Notes: generated by a model not told the origin, from the letters alone. A stretch of DNA of 64,000 nucleotides from Desulfovibrio psychrotolerans (GCF_013340305.1 NZ_BLVP01000001.1:310001-374000), one strand, 5' to 3'; numbered from the stretch's first letter, positions 23,541-33,148 are shown. Numbers and translations are program-made.

Positions 23541-23841
23541 GGTATAATGGAATTGACTGGAAAGTCAGGCGAAATAGGCTGAGAGGGCAAAGGGGGATTG
23601 CATAGCAGAGCAATAGATCATGCCTCACGGCAGACAACGCTGCGGGCACGGAACAAAATACAGAACAGGGTACAGAGCAGGGTGCGAAACGGCCATACTT
23701 TCAGGCAGATGGGAACAGACGGCAGGTATTCACAGCGGCTTCCTTTTGCACAGGGCGTTCACTCAGCGGACTCCGAAGGTCCGCTTACGCTCCCGTACGC
23801 CCTCCAAACACCGCCCTCCTCCAGCCCGCCATAGCACCGTA

Positions 23842-24561
23842 TTACGGAACAAAAACAGTCACGCTGACAGGACACCCCGTCCCGCCTTCCAGACGCAGCC
23901 CGCCGATAACAGCCGTGGCTCCTGTGGCGGGAAGCACGTTCAGACCGGCAAGACATTCCAGCACCAATCCGCCCGCCGCCAGCACGGTGCGGTTCACGGC
24001 ATAGCCATCATCCGCCGGACTATCCACGCCGTGCGTGTCTATGCCCACCCCGGCAGCGCCCCGCCCATGCATGAGCAGCTCTGCCGTCTCCTGCGCAAAG
24101 GCGGGAAAGCACATCACACCCTTCCCCTCCTGTTCCCGGCACAGTCCGAGGAACTGCCGGGGCTGCGCCCACAACACATCCCATCCTGTATGCACACAGA
24201 ACAGCGTTCCCGGCTGTACGAGCCCGTTACGCCCTTCCCAGCCCGCCAGATGTTCCGGCAAAAACAGGGCACGGGCATCCCGTGCCGCATGTTCCGAAAA
24301 GTCAGCCACGGCAATGGGCAGCACGGGCGGCTCGTGCAGCACCTGCGCTATATCGGGTCCGGTGGGGAAAAAGGTATTCGGCGCATTGCAATGCGTGCCC
24401 CCATGCTCGCTCATGGAAAAAGCACGCAGGGCAAACCCGTGCTCTGCAATATCAGCGCAGGGCATAAACCGCGTAGCCGGATCCCCCGGCCACAGAGGCA
24501 TTCCCTCATAAACAGGGTGGGAACAATCCACAATGCGACTATAGGTTATGCAGTGCTTCAT
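23842..24561 (-). CDS. Cyclase family protein (kynurenine formamidase-like)
   Basis: A 239-residue metal-dependent hydrolase of the cyclase/KynB fold. The start IVDCSHPVYEGMPLWPGDP is typical. The metal motif normally reads H-x-G-T-H-x-D-x-P-x-H; here it is HGGTHCNAPNTF, with Asn for the metal-binding Asp and Thr for the last His, so the metal site is changed. GIDTHGVDSPADD and VLECLAGLNVLP near the C-terminus match the family. I use the ATG at 24561; the frame extends to 24642 without family similarity. No neighbours of tryptophan degradation are present, so the substrate is unknown. Confidence 0.85.
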   Translation of the reverse strand: MKHCITYSRIVDCSHPVYEGMPLWPGDPATRFMPCADIAEHGFALRAFSMSEHGGTHCNAPNTFFPTGPDIAQVLHEPPVLPIAVADFSEHAARDARALFLPEHLAGWEGRNGLVQPGTLFCVHTGWDVLWAQPRQFLGLCREQEGKGVMCFPAFAQETAELLMHGRGAAGVGIDTHGVDSPADDGYAVNRTVLAAGGLVLECLAGLNVLPATGATAVIGGLRLEGGTGCPVSVTVFVP

Positions 24562-24665
24562 AACTGGCTCACAGGTTTTGAAAAATAGTAATAAACAACG
24601 GGCAAACGAAAAGGCGCCATTCTCAGCCTGTACAACGTTCACCTGCCGTTTCCCGCCCGAAAGGC

Positions 24666-24718
24666 CACTCGCCAGATCCCGCCACTCACCAGATCACTCG
24701 CCAGATCATTCAGCAGAT
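24666..24718. repeat. 12-bp repeats, consensus CACTCGCCAGAT
   Basis: CACTCGCCAGAT (24666-24677) is followed, after a 5-base break, by CACTCACCAGAT (24683-24694), CACTCGCCAGAT (24695-24706) and CATTCAGCAGAT (24707-24718). The last three are in perfect tandem. Confidence 0.8.
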
Positions 24719-24885
24719 CGGTCGGCAAGCCATTCGGCGGCCACGTGTCCGTTCAGTGCGCCCGCCCCTGCGGCATCCCGTTCAAAAATGGTAACCACAT
24801 GATTACAAATAGTATTTTCAAAGAATCAACTATCGCAGCCCCGCAGCAAAAAATAGGGCGGACAAAGCCCACCCGGCATAGCCAG

Positions 24886-24915
24886 TTGCCCGTCACCCAA
24901 TATCCATGCTATACA
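24886..24915 (+). promoter_or_regulatory. Possible promoter of the SulP gene
   Basis: TTGCCC (24886-24891) and TATACA (24910-24915) are 18 bases apart, giving a start near 24922 and a leader of about 150 bases that contains the GCCGCT/AGCGGC hairpin. Confidence 0.4.
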
Positions 24916-25069
24916 AAGGGTTAAATGCTGCTTACAATGTTTTCGCAAACCATAGCCGCTCATAGCGGCATTGCCTAGCGATATATGTTCCACGGTTCCA
25001 CGGCAGGCGGTACATGCCGATACCCGCCGTGCTGAACAAATGGCCGGAAAGCAAGACCGAGGTAACATC

Positions 25070-27655
25070 GTGGCCCTATTCCACTGCAAGGCATGCGGAG
25101 TCCAAAAGAACGTCCCGGACAGATTTGCGGGTACCAAAGTGCGCTGTTCCTCATGCAGACAGGCGGTACTTGTCACGCCAACCCCGGAACAGGCCCCAAA
25201 AGCCCCCTCAGGGGAGCTTGAAAAATCCGGCATGCACGGCACGGACAATGCGCTCGCCAATGCTGCCGGAAACACCCTCCCCAAATCCGGCAGTACGGCA
25301 GAGCAGGCAGAAGGCGAGGCTTTTCTTGCCTCCCTGCATATTCAAGATGCCGCGCGCGCACCATCCGACCCTTCCCGCACAGCCAGGGATAATAACGCAA
25401 AACCTGCGGCACCAGCCCCCTCTGTCGATTTTGGCCTGCGTCAGACGCACAGTCGCCTCCCCCTTTTGCACGGAGGAATAACCAGAAACGTGCTGAGCGG
25501 TCTGGAGAGCGGCCTGCTGCTCATCTTCTTCTGCCTCTCCTTTGCCATGCTCATCCATGAAGCCGCCCCCGGCCTATGCTCGGCTGATCTGGTGTTCGGC
25601 ATGGCGCTCACTTCCTCCACGGTCTTCTGCATCGTCATGTCGGTGCGGGGCCGCCTGCCCGTTCTCGCGGCAGGACCGGAAACCGTAACATGCAGCCTGC
25701 TGTTCCTGTTTGCCCTCTTCCTGCACGGGCAAACAGGCTCCCTGTCACCGGAGCAGGCCAGTGCCACACTCATTGCAGGCATGATCATCACCGCCCTGCT
25801 CACGGGCATAGCGGCACAACTGGCCGCGCGCATGGATGCAGGCCGTGTCCTCAGGTTCATTCCCCAGCCGGTCATAGGTGGCCTTCTCGCTGCCGTGGGG
25901 CTGGTCCTCCTTCAGGGGGCATACAGGATAACGGCGGCAGACCCGTTCTGCCTGGCCGGAATAGCTCCGGCCATAAGCGCGGGCCAGTGCATGAAGTGGC
26001 TTCCTGCCCTCGGACTGGGCATAATACTCCTGCTCTTTGTCTACCGCTCCAAGAGCGCCCTGCGTAAGATTCTGCTGCTCGCACTGGTCATCGGCGCGGC
26101 TCACGGCCTATACATTTTCTCAGGCACGGGCATCTCCTCTGCGCAGGATGCAGGCACGCTGCTGGCTCCCGTCTTTCCGGCCATGCCTTGGCACATACTG
26201 CACGCCAGCATACTCGCAGACATCCAGTGGCCGGTTCTTCTGGAAGGACTACCCTATCTTGCAGCCGCCATGGTGCTGGTCATCCTCTCCCTTGCTGACA
26301 AGGTTTATACGCTGGAACTGCTTCTGGAAGACGACGTGGACCTCAACGACCTGCTGCGCAGCCTTGCCATGTCCAACACAATAAGCGCCATGCTGGGCGG
26401 GCTTCCGGGTTCCATATCCGTAAACCGCAGCATGGGTGCCGGTTCCGCCCGCAGGCACGGACCGCTGGCCGGTGTGGTGGCGGGCGTGCTCTGCGGCTCG
26501 GCCCTCTTCTGGGCGGGACCGCTGGCGGGCTACCTTCCGCGCTTCGTTCCCGCCGGTCTGCTTGTCTTTTTCGGTCTCGCCCTGCTGCGCAAATGGCTTG
26601 TAGACACTAAACGCCAGTTCACCCGGATGGACGATTACGTCCTTCTGGTCATCATATTTGTTACCGCCGCCGTATTCGGAATACTGGCCGGCATGGCAGC
26701 CGCCTTTCTGCTTTCCATCCTCGTTCTGGCGCACCGCTACAGCAAAAGCACCGTCATCAAACATCTTCTGCCCGGCAGCACCCACCGCAGCCGGGTGGAC
26801 AGAAGTGCCAATCATCTGGCCATGCTCAAAACGCGGGGCAATGAAATACTGATGATGCGCCTGCAGGGTTTCATATTCCTCGGTTCCACCACTCCCGTCA
26901 TCGCCGCCATCCGCAACCGCCTGCGCGACGATGCCCTGCCTTCCCTGCGCTACCTCATTCTGGACTTTTCGCTGGTAAACGGGCTGGCAGCGCAGGTCGC
27001 CATCAGCTTCACCCAGCTCAAACAACTCGCCTCCAAAAACGGTTTCCTACTCATCTTCACCAACGTCCCCTTCGAGGTTGAGCAGCAACTGGAATCCGCC
27101 GGTTATGCCCTGAACGAGGCAGACGGCAGTTCCATCTCCTTCGTGGACATGGATTACGCGCTGGAATGGTGCGAAGACCGCATCCTCTCCGAGGAAGGAC
27201 TGGACGACGAAGAGGATAAATCCCTCACAGACATGCTGGCTCCGCTTTTCCCGGAACCGGACAAGCTCTCCCGTCTCATGCCTTTTCTGGAACGCATGGA
27301 GTTCCGCAACAAAGAGGTCGTCTTCCGGCAGGGCGATACGGCAGACGCCATGTATTTCATCGAATCCGGCATGGTAAACATCCAGCTGGAACTGGGTGCC
27401 AGAAAGACCACCCGCCTCAAAAAGATGGGCCCGGGAACCGTCTTTGGCGAAATGGGCATCTACACCCAAGCCCCCCGCTCCGCCTCTGCCGTTGCCGCCG
27501 GAAAGTGCGTTCTCTACCGGCTTTCGCAAACCACGCTGGACCACATGCAACACTCAGATCCACAGTTACTTTCGGCCATCCACAGGTTCATCGTCCACCT
27601 GCTTTCGCAGCGCGTGAACGATGCCAACTTCCGGGTCATGGACCTGCTGCGCTGA
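25070..27655 (+). CDS. Zinc-ribbon / SulP anion transporter / STAS / cNMP-binding fusion
   Basis: An 861-residue multidomain membrane protein. A zinc-ribbon (CKAC and CSSC, first 30 residues) and a low-complexity linker (to about 135) precede a SulP/SLC26 transporter with about 10-12 helices (about 145-560). ILRFIPQPVIGG-like and MLGGLPGSISVNRS segments match SulP. A STAS domain (about 590-700) and a cyclic-nucleotide-binding domain (about 745-855, with FGEMGIYTQAPRSASAVA) follow. The usual phosphorylatable D-S-S/T of the STAS loop is replaced by LAAQV. I prefer the GTG at 25070, preceded by GAGGT; the frame is open to a TTG at 24971. Second-messenger gating of anion transport is inferred. 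Confidence 0.88.
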   Translation: MALFHCKACGVQKNVPDRFAGTKVRCSSCRQAVLVTPTPEQAPKAPSGELEKSGMHGTDNALANAAGNTLPKSGSTAEQAEGEAFLASLHIQDAARAPSDPSRTARDNNAKPAAPAPSVDFGLRQTHSRLPLLHGGITRNVLSGLESGLLLIFFCLSFAMLIHEAAPGLCSADLVFGMALTSSTVFCIVMSVRGRLPVLAAGPETVTCSLLFLFALFLHGQTGSLSPEQASATLIAGMIITALLTGIAAQLAARMDAGRVLRFIPQPVIGGLLAAVGLVLLQGAYRITAADPFCLAGIAPAISAGQCMKWLPALGLGIILLLFVYRSKSALRKILLLALVIGAAHGLYIFSGTGISSAQDAGTLLAPVFPAMPWHILHASILADIQWPVLLEGLPYLAAAMVLVILSLADKVYTLELLLEDDVDLNDLLRSLAMSNTISAMLGGLPGSISVNRSMGAGSARRHGPLAGVVAGVLCGSALFWAGPLAGYLPRFVPAGLLVFFGLALLRKWLVDTKRQFTRMDDYVLLVIIFVTAAVFGILAGMAAAFLLSILVLAHRYSKSTVIKHLLPGSTHRSRVDRSANHLAMLKTRGNEILMMRLQGFIFLGSTTPVIAAIRNRLRDDALPSLRYLILDFSLVNGLAAQVAISFTQLKQLASKNGFLLIFTNVPFEVEQQLESAGYALNEADGSSISFVDMDYALEWCEDRILSEEGLDDEEDKSLTDMLAPLFPEPDKLSRLMPFLERMEFRNKEVVFRQGDTADAMYFIESGMVNIQLELGARKTTRLKKMGPGTVFGEMGIYTQAPRSASAVAAGKCVLYRLSQTTLDHMQHSDPQLLSAIHRFIVHLLSQRVNDANFRVMDLLR

Positions 27656-27714
27656 CAACACGATTGAGCTGCCCGAGCTTCCAGCGTCAACGGCACCCCC
27701 CCAGCATACAAAAA

Positions 27715-27752
27715 AATCGGCCTTCTCCGCATTTCTGCGGAAAAGGCCGATT
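27715..27752. terminator. Bidirectional terminator
   Basis: AATCGGCCTTcTCCGC pairs with GCGGAaAAGGCCGATT around a short loop, with an A run on the left and T-rich sequence on the right. It serves the SulP gene and the opposing lipoprotein gene. Confidence 0.85.
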
Positions 27753-27780
27753 GCTTTACATAGACGGAGCGGTGCAGAAA

Positions 27781-28230
27781 CTACATCCGCACCCGCTCTC
27801 CGGAAAGGTCCGCGGCTTCGCCTGAACGGGCCTCCCGCAGAATAACACCGGGGGCGCTCAGGTCCACATCCTTTCCGGTGTGGTTCGCGACAACGGCCTC
27901 AATATACTCTTCCTGCAGCAGGGCGGGATCAACCTGCACCACACGCATGCCGCCCGCTCCCGCCTCATCTGAGGCGACTTGGCTTCCGGTCCCGGAATCC
28001 GCTGTTCCGGGCAGATAAATAGCGCCGGTGCCAAAGTCCACGGCAAAGGCTATCACACCGGGGATGATGAAGAAAAACAGCCCCACAGCGTCCAGAATGG
28101 CCACGCCGGGGTCTATCCTTCCGGGTTTCTGCCCCTTGCGTTCCGGGTACAGAATAATGCCGCAGCCCGCCAACTGAACCAGCAGAACGGAACAGACTGC
28201 CAGAGAAACAAGTCGTTGCCAAATGCGCAC
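27781..28230 (-). CDS. Predicted lipoprotein
   Basis: A 149-residue protein with a lipoprotein signal: positively charged start, hydrophobic core and lipobox LAGC with the acylated Cys near residue 23. GRIDPGVAILDAVGLFFFIIPGVIAFAVDFGTGAIYLP is a conserved stretch that I recognise from uncharacterised small lipoproteins (two short hydrophobic segments ending in a polar tail). The C-terminal third is acidic and variable. It follows ppiA by about 50 bases and is probably co-transcribed with it. No function known. Confidence 0.75.
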   Translation of the reverse strand: MRIWQRLVSLAVCSVLLVQLAGCGIILYPERKGQKPGRIDPGVAILDAVGLFFFIIPGVIAFAVDFGTGAIYLPGTADSGTGSQVASDEAGAGGMRVVQVDPALLQEEYIEAVVANHTGKDVDLSAPGVILREARSGEAADLSGERVRM

Positions 28231-28281
28231 GAAAGCAACCTCGCTGTTTGAAGTTACCCCCCTGAAAACCCCGCGAACCGC

Positions 28282-28863
28282 TTATTCCACCACGCTGGCC
28301 TTAAGAATGGCCACAGGCTCCGCAGGCACGTTCTCATGAAAACCATAGGAACCTGTAGCCACGGCCTTAATCTTGTCCACCACCTCGGTTCCCTGCACCA
28401 CCTTGCCGAACACGGCATATCCCCAGCCCTGCATGGTCTTACCGGTGTGGTTAAGGAAATGGTTGTCATTCACATTGATGAAAAACTGGGAACTGGCGGA
28501 ATGCGGGGCTGCCGTACGGGCCATGGCAATGGTGTAGCGGTCGTTCTTCAGTCCGTTGTCCGCTTCGTTCTCAATCTCCTCACGGGTGGGCTTCTGCACC
28601 ATCTGGGCATCAAACCCGCCGCCCTGAATCATAAATCCGTCAATGACACGGTGAAAAATGGTATTGTCGTAATGCCCTTCCCGCACGTACTGCACAAAGT
28701 TGGCAACGGTCTTGGGGGCTTTTTCGGCATCCAGTTCAAGTACCATGGTTCCCATGGTGGTTTCCAGTTGTATCATGGGATATTCCCCTTGAGCCAGCGC
28801 GGGGCCGGCGGTCATGGTTAGCAACGCAAGCGCGAAAACGCGCACCAAATGAAAAAACCGCAT
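28282..28863 (-). CDS. ppiA: Periplasmic cyclophilin-type peptidyl-prolyl isomerase
   Basis: A 193-residue cyclophilin with a signal peptide (cleavage after ALA near residue 24), so it assists proline isomerisation in the periplasm. The active-site stretch IFHRVIDGFMIQGG has the catalytic Arg, and MARTAAPHSASSQFFINVNDNHFLN contains the conserved Gln-Phe-Phe. Length and motifs are typical of bacterial PpiA. It lies after clpB but is separated from it by a large palindromic terminator. Confidence 0.93.
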   Translation of the reverse strand: MRFFHLVRVFALALLTMTAGPALAQGEYPMIQLETTMGTMVLELDAEKAPKTVANFVQYVREGHYDNTIFHRVIDGFMIQGGGFDAQMVQKPTREEIENEADNGLKNDRYTIAMARTAAPHSASSQFFINVNDNHFLNHTGKTMQGWGYAVFGKVVQGTEVVDKIKAVATGSYGFHENVPAEPVAILKASVVE

Positions 28864-28961
28864 GGAAATGCTCCCTGTTTATACGTGAGAGGGCTGATCC
28901 TGAGCGCAGGGTTTCTTACCAGAAGTCTCCCTGCCCGGCAACCGCCGGAAAAAGCACGCAG

Positions 28962-29005
28962 CAAGGCCGCCCCGTCTCGCTGATCAGCGAGACGGGGCGG
29001 CCTTG
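28962..29005. terminator. 44-bp perfect palindrome between clpB and ppiA
   Basis: The arms CAAGGCCGCCCCGTCTCGC (and complement) meet at TGATCA with no mismatch over 44 bp. On the minus strand a TTTTT tract follows about 9 bases later, so it probably terminates the clpB transcript. The first 15 bases after its leading C (AAGGCCGCCCCGTCT) recur in the terminator at 36549-36574. Confidence 0.75.
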
Positions 29006-29061
29006 TGGAGCACGGAATCAAACATCTGTTAAAAGGTGCATGAACAGCAGGACTGAAGACG

Positions 29062-31674
29062 TTACGCCCGGTCGCTGCCGGGCACCTCAAACACCAGCCT
29101 TCCTTCACGCAGGCCAATCGAAACAGCCCTGCCGTCCGGCAACTCGCCCGCAATGATCTTGCGTGCCAGCGGCGTTTCCACATGCTGCTGGAGATAGCGC
29201 CGCAAAGGCCGCGCGCCGTACACAGGATCATACGCAGCGGCGGCGATGAACTCGCGTGCCGGTTCGTCCAGCGTCACGGTTATCTTGCGGTCTGCCAGCC
29301 GCGCCTGAATACGCTGCATGAGCAGGTCCACGATACGCTGTATCTGCTCCCGCAGCAGCGGACGGAACAGCACGGTCTCGTCCACGCGGTTCAGAAACTC
29401 GGGCCTGAAATTCGCCCGCAGTTCGTTCAGCACCGCCTCCCGCACGCCGGGGCGGAATTCGCCTTCATCCGTTATGCCTTCCAGCATCAGCGGCGCGCCG
29501 ATATTGGAGGTCATTATGACAATGGTGTTCTTGAAGTTCACCGTGCGCCCGTGGCTGTCCGTCAGCCTTCCGTCATCCAGTATCTGCAGCAGGGCGTTAA
29601 AGACATCCGGGTGCGCCTTTTCTATTTCATCAAACAGCACCACGCTGTACTGCTTGCGGCGAACAGCCTCGGTAAGCTGGCCTCCCTCGTCATACCCCAC
29701 ATACCCGGGCGGCGCGCCTATAAGCCGTGCCACGGTATGTTTTTCCATATACTCGCTCATGTCTAGGCGCACAATATTGTCTTCGGAATCAAAGAGCGCC
29801 GCAGCCAGTGTTTTGCACAGCTCTGTCTTGCCCACCCCGGTGGGGCCAAGGAAAATGAACGAGCCTATGGGCCTGTTGGGGTCCGAAAGCCCGGCGCGTG
29901 AACGCAGCACCGCTTCCGCCACCGCAGCCACGGCCTCTTCCTGCCCCACAACCCGGCGGTGCAGTTCGTCACCAAGCCGCAGCAGCTTTTCCCGCTCGGC
30001 CTCCAGCAGCTTGGAGACAGGTATCCCCGTCCAGCGGGCCACTATCTCGGCCACGTCATCAGGGTGCACCTCTTCCTTGAGCAGCCTGCCGTCCTTGCTC
30101 TCCCCTCCGCTCAGCTCCGCAAGACGTTTCTCCAGATTGAGCAGCGTGGAATACTTCAACTCGGCCGCCCGGTTGAGATCGTAATTGCGTTCCGCCTCCT
30201 CAATGGCACGTCGGGTGCGTTCAATCTCTTCCTTGAGACTGCGCTCGGAGTCTATGGACCCCTTCTCGCGCTCCCACTGGGCCAACAGGGCGGCCTGCGT
30301 CTCACGCAGCCCGGCAAGCTCATTCTCCAACTTCTTCAGCCGCTCGCGTGAAGCCTCATCGCTCTCGCGTCTCAAGGCCTCCCGCTCTATCTCCAGCTGC
30401 ATAATCTTCCGGTTGGCCTCGTCCAGTTCCGCAGGCAGGGAATCTATCTCCGTGCGGATCATGGCAGCAGCCTCGTCAATCAGGTCAATGGCCTTGTCCG
30501 GCAGCTGACGGTCTGAAATGTACCTGTCAGAGAGCATCACCGCCTCCACAATGGAGGAGTCGCTTATGCGCACGCCGTGGTGCACCTCAAACCGCTCCCG
30601 CAGACCGCGCAAAATGGAGATGGTATCCTCCACCGTGGGTTCGTCCACCAGAATAGGCTGAAAACGGCGCTCAAAGGCGGGGTCCTTTTCAATGTACTTG
30701 CGGTACTCGTCCAGCGTGGTCGCGCCTATGCAGTGCAGCTCGCCCCTCGCCAGCATGGGCTTGAGCAGGTTGCTGGCGTCCATGGCTCCTTCCGTCTTGC
30801 CCGCTCCCACAATGGTGTGCAGTTCATCTATGAACATGAGAATACGGCCTTCCGCCTTCTCCACTTCCTTGAGCACGGCTTTCAGGCGCTCCTCAAACTC
30901 ACCGCGATACTTGGCTCCGGCGATAAGCGAGCCCATATCCAGCGCGAACAGGCTCTTGTCTTTCAGGCTTTCCGGCACGTCACCATTGAGTATACGGTGG
31001 GCAAGCCCTTCCACAATGGCGGTTTTGCCCACGCCTGCCTCACCTATGAGCACGGGGTTGTTCTTGGTACGCCGCGAAAGAATGCGGATGGTGCGGCGAA
31101 TCTCCGCATCCCGGCCGATCACAGGGTCAAGCTTGCCCTTGCGGGCCTCTTCCACCAAATCGCGTCCGTACTTCTTCAGTGCCTCGTAGGTATCTTCAGG
31201 ATTCTGGGAGGTTACGCGCTGCGCGCCGCGCACACGGGTCAGCGCGGCAAGCACCGAGTCCTGCGTAAGGCCGAAATCCTTGTTCACGCGCCCCATATCC
31301 GTGGATACCGGCTCGTCCAGCGCGGCGCAGAAAAGGTGTTCCACGCTCACGTATTCGTCCTGCAGCCGTTTGGCAAAATCCTGCGCCCGCACCAGCAGGC
31401 GGTTCAGGCGCTGCGTCACATAGATGGAGTCCGGGCTGGCACCGGGACCGCTCACGGCGGGACGCTTGCGCAGCACCTTGTCCACCGCATCGCGGTACGC
31501 CTTGGGTTTGTGCCCCATCTGTTCAAGCAGCCGCGGCACAAGCCCGCCGTCCTGCTCCATAAGCGCCACCACAAGGTGTTCCACATCCACCTGCTGATGT
31601 CCGAGACGGACGGCGATATTCTGCGACTCGCTTACAGCCTGTTGTGATTTTTCCGTAAACTGATTCAAGTTCAT
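29062..31674 (-). CDS. clpB: ClpB protein disaggregase
   Basis: An 870-residue AAA+ chaperone that extracts proteins from aggregates together with DnaK/DnaJ. The N-domain repeats (to about 145), first ATPase (Walker A GEAGVGKT near 205, Walker B LMFIDELH), coiled-coil middle domain (about 400-520) and second ATPase (Walker [10 protein letters not shown] near 610, Walker [14 protein letters not shown]) are all intact, and the length is normal. ATG with GGGAGTGA upstream. It is third in an operon with cbpA and cbpM, so disaggregase and J-protein are co-expressed. Confidence 0.98.
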   Translation of the reverse strand: MNLNQFTEKSQQAVSESQNIAVRLGHQQVDVEHLVVALMEQDGGLVPRLLEQMGHKPKAYRDAVDKVLRKRPAVSGPGASPDSIYVTQRLNRLLVRAQDFAKRLQDEYVSVEHLFCAALDEPVSTDMGRVNKDFGLTQDSVLAALTRVRGAQRVTSQNPEDTYEALKKYGRDLVEEARKGKLDPVIGRDAEIRRTIRILSRRTKNNPVLIGEAGVGKTAIVEGLAHRILNGDVPESLKDKSLFALDMGSLIAGAKYRGEFEERLKAVLKEVEKAEGRILMFIDELHTIVGAGKTEGAMDASNLLKPMLARGELHCIGATTLDEYRKYIEKDPAFERRFQPILVDEPTVEDTISILRGLRERFEVHHGVRISDSSIVEAVMLSDRYISDRQLPDKAIDLIDEAAAMIRTEIDSLPAELDEANRKIMQLEIEREALRRESDEASRERLKKLENELAGLRETQAALLAQWEREKGSIDSERSLKEEIERTRRAIEEAERNYDLNRAAELKYSTLLNLEKRLAELSGGESKDGRLLKEEVHPDDVAEIVARWTGIPVSKLLEAEREKLLRLGDELHRRVVGQEEAVAAVAEAVLRSRAGLSDPNRPIGSFIFLGPTGVGKTELCKTLAAALFDSEDNIVRLDMSEYMEKHTVARLIGAPPGYVGYDEGGQLTEAVRRKQYSVVLFDEIEKAHPDVFNALLQILDDGRLTDSHGRTVNFKNTIVIMTSNIGAPLMLEGITDEGEFRPGVREAVLNELRANFRPEFLNRVDETVLFRPLLREQIQRIVDLLMQRIQARLADRKITVTLDEPAREFIAAAAYDPVYGARPLRRYLQQHVETPLARKIIAGELPDGRAVSIGLREGRLVFEVPGSDRA

Positions 31675-31733
31675 GTCTGTTCACTCCCTGCATGGCCCGG
31701 ATGCACTGCCGGGCCGCAAATGCGGCTGTACGG

Positions 31734-32051
31734 TTACTCCCTGAGCAACAATTCCAGTTCCTGCACCTTGCGTTCAAGCTGGTCTATCCGCTCCAGCAGG
31801 TCCACAATAATGGAGCCGCCCAGCGCGGAAAGGGTAAAGTCAGTGCAGATACGTTCCAGCTTGCGTAAACGGTACACGTCCTTACGGGTGAAAAGATATT
31901 CCTGCTGTCCCGTGCGTGCCGGATTAAGCCAGCCAAGCTCCAGCAGTTCGCCAAGCCTTGTGGGATGCACGGCGGTCAGCTCCAGAAATTCAGCCCAGGC
32001 AATATACTCAGACTGAATGGGCAAATCTTCTTCGTAGCGGTATTTATCCAT
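31734..32051 (-). CDS. cbpM: CbpM-like chaperone modulator (MerR-type HTH)
   Basis: A 105-residue protein with a MerR-like winged helix (about 18-60: FLELTAVHPTRLGELLELGWL, then RLRKLERI) and a C-terminal coiled coil (LLERIDQLERKVQELELL). In E. coli CbpM binds the J-domain of CbpA and inhibits it; location directly after the cbpA-like gene supports the same role. The ATG at 32051 follows GCGGAGG. HspR-like repression of the operon is an alternative. Confidence 0.85.
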   Translation of the reverse strand: MDKYRYEEDLPIQSEYIAWAEFLELTAVHPTRLGELLELGWLNPARTGQQEYLFTRKDVYRLRKLERICTDFTLSALGGSIIVDLLERIDQLERKVQELELLLRE

Positions 32052-32075
32052 CAGCAACCTCCGCAGGAAACCGGG

Positions 32076-33014
32076 CTAGTATTCACGCGCCTTGAACGGA
32101 GAGGCATCACGCAGGTCTTCCCACAGTGCACGCTCCTTTTCCGTAAGCGAATCAGGCACCTTAACCACAATACGCACGTACTGGTCGCCCCGTGCGGATA
32201 CAGGCCCAAGCCCCTTGCCGCGCAACCGCAATCTGCGCCCGCTGCCCGTGCCGGGGGGTATGTTCAGTTCTATATCTCCGTCCAGCGTGGGAACGCGCAC
32301 GGTAGCTCCCAGCACGGCCTCCCACGGTGCCAGCGGCAGATCCAGCACCACGTTCACCCCGTCAAGCTGGAAGCGGTGGTGCGGAAGAATAGCCACCTTA
32401 AGATACAGGTCCCCGGCGGGTCCGCCGCCCATCCCCTTATCCCCCTGCCCGGAAAGGCGAATCTTGGCGCCATCCTTGATGCCTGCGGGAATATTCACTT
32501 CCAGCGTCTTGGTTCCGCCGGGTCCGGAATCCTGAATGGTCACAGCCTTTCTGCCACCGGCAAAGGCTTCTTCAAGCGAAAGGCTGAGTGTGGCCTCCAC
32601 ATCCCTGCCACGGCGCGGGCGACCGGACGAATAGCCGCCGAACGGGTCCGCCCCGAAGCCGCCACCGGCGCGGCGATACCCGCCCCCGCCGAAAATGGTT
32701 TCAAAGAAGTCGCTGAAATCGCCTCCGCCCTGAAAATCAAAATGCGCGTTCTCAAATCCGGGCGGACGCTGAAAGTTCTGCCCGTGCTGCCAGTTAGGGC
32801 CCAACTGGTCATAGAGCTTCCGCTTTTCATCATCCTTCAGAACTTCATACGCCTCGTTAATCTCCTTGAACTTGGCTTCCGATCCCTTGTTGTTCGGATT
32901 CAGGTCAGGATGGTACTGACGGGCCAACTTCTTGAATGCCTTGGCGATATCGTCTTTGGATGAGCTTTTGGAAACGCCCAGAAGCTTGTAATAATCCTTG
33001 TATTCAACACCCAT
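32076..33014 (-). CDS. cbpA: CbpA-type J-domain co-chaperone
   Basis: A 312-residue DnaJ-family protein. The J-domain (about 6-72) has the HPD motif in RQYHPDLNPNN; a Gly/Phe-rich stretch follows (about 85-135). The two C-terminal substrate-binding domains lie at about 140-300 (VNIPAGIKDGAKIRLSGQGDKG, then LNIPPGTGSGRRLRLRGKGL). There is no zinc-finger, which separates CbpA from DnaJ. Good GAGGAGAG Shine-Dalgarno. First gene of the cbpA-cbpM-clpB operon; it stimulates DnaK ATPase. Confidence 0.95.
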   Translation of the reverse strand: MGVEYKDYYKLLGVSKSSSKDDIAKAFKKLARQYHPDLNPNNKGSEAKFKEINEAYEVLKDDEKRKLYDQLGPNWQHGQNFQRPPGFENAHFDFQGGGDFSDFFETIFGGGGYRRAGGGFGADPFGGYSSGRPRRGRDVEATLSLSLEEAFAGGRKAVTIQDSGPGGTKTLEVNIPAGIKDGAKIRLSGQGDKGMGGGPAGDLYLKVAILPHHRFQLDGVNVVLDLPLAPWEAVLGATVRVPTLDGDIELNIPPGTGSGRRLRLRGKGLGPVSARGDQYVRIVVKVPDSLTEKERALWEDLRDASPFKAREY

Positions 33015-33082
33015 CTCGTATAGCTCTCCTCAGTAAGACGACTGGCGGTACTACGCCGCGAACATGTACAGACAAGCGTTCT

Positions 33083-33125
33083 GCATTTTCGAATGCTAAC
33101 ATAACGCACCATAATTCATAGTCAA
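33083..33125 (-). promoter_or_regulatory. Promoter of the cbpA-cbpM-clpB operon
   Basis: On the minus strand TTGACT (33125-33120) and TATGTT (33103-33098) are 16 bases apart. A small inverted repeat GCATT-TTCG-AATGC (33083-33096) covers the expected start. It is not a CIRCE element, and no clear sigma-32 promoter is visible. Confidence 0.55.
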
Positions 33126-33148
33126 CCTGCCACCCCCTCAAGTTATTC

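Larger units (their letters stand above)
23231..23841. other. 611-base gap with promoter and nonamer repeats
   Basis: No credible gene is found. The left end has the DUF2589 promoter. The middle has a 9-bp tandem repeat (23496-23540). A plus-strand ORF (23147-23440) is AT-rich near its end and lacks a Shine-Dalgarno; I do not call it. Confidence 0.5.
24562..25069. other. 508-base divergent gap with dodecamer repeats
   Basis: The gap separates the cyclase gene from the SulP gene. It contains tandem 12-bp repeats (24666-24718), a promoter candidate (24886-24915) and a GCCGCT-CAT-AGCGGC hairpin (24955-24969). No gene is seen. Confidence 0.5.

Noticed and set aside
24666-24718. Possible CRISPR array
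   Set aside because: Repeat units are only 12 bp and contiguous, without spacers; no cas genes are present. The same holds for the 9-, 10- and 34-bp repeats.
33015-33148. CIRCE or sigma-32 heat-shock promoter before cbpA
   Set aside because: The inverted repeat GCATT-N4-AATGC does not match CIRCE, and CTTGAGG lacks a proper sigma-32 -10; a sigma-70 type promoter fits better.
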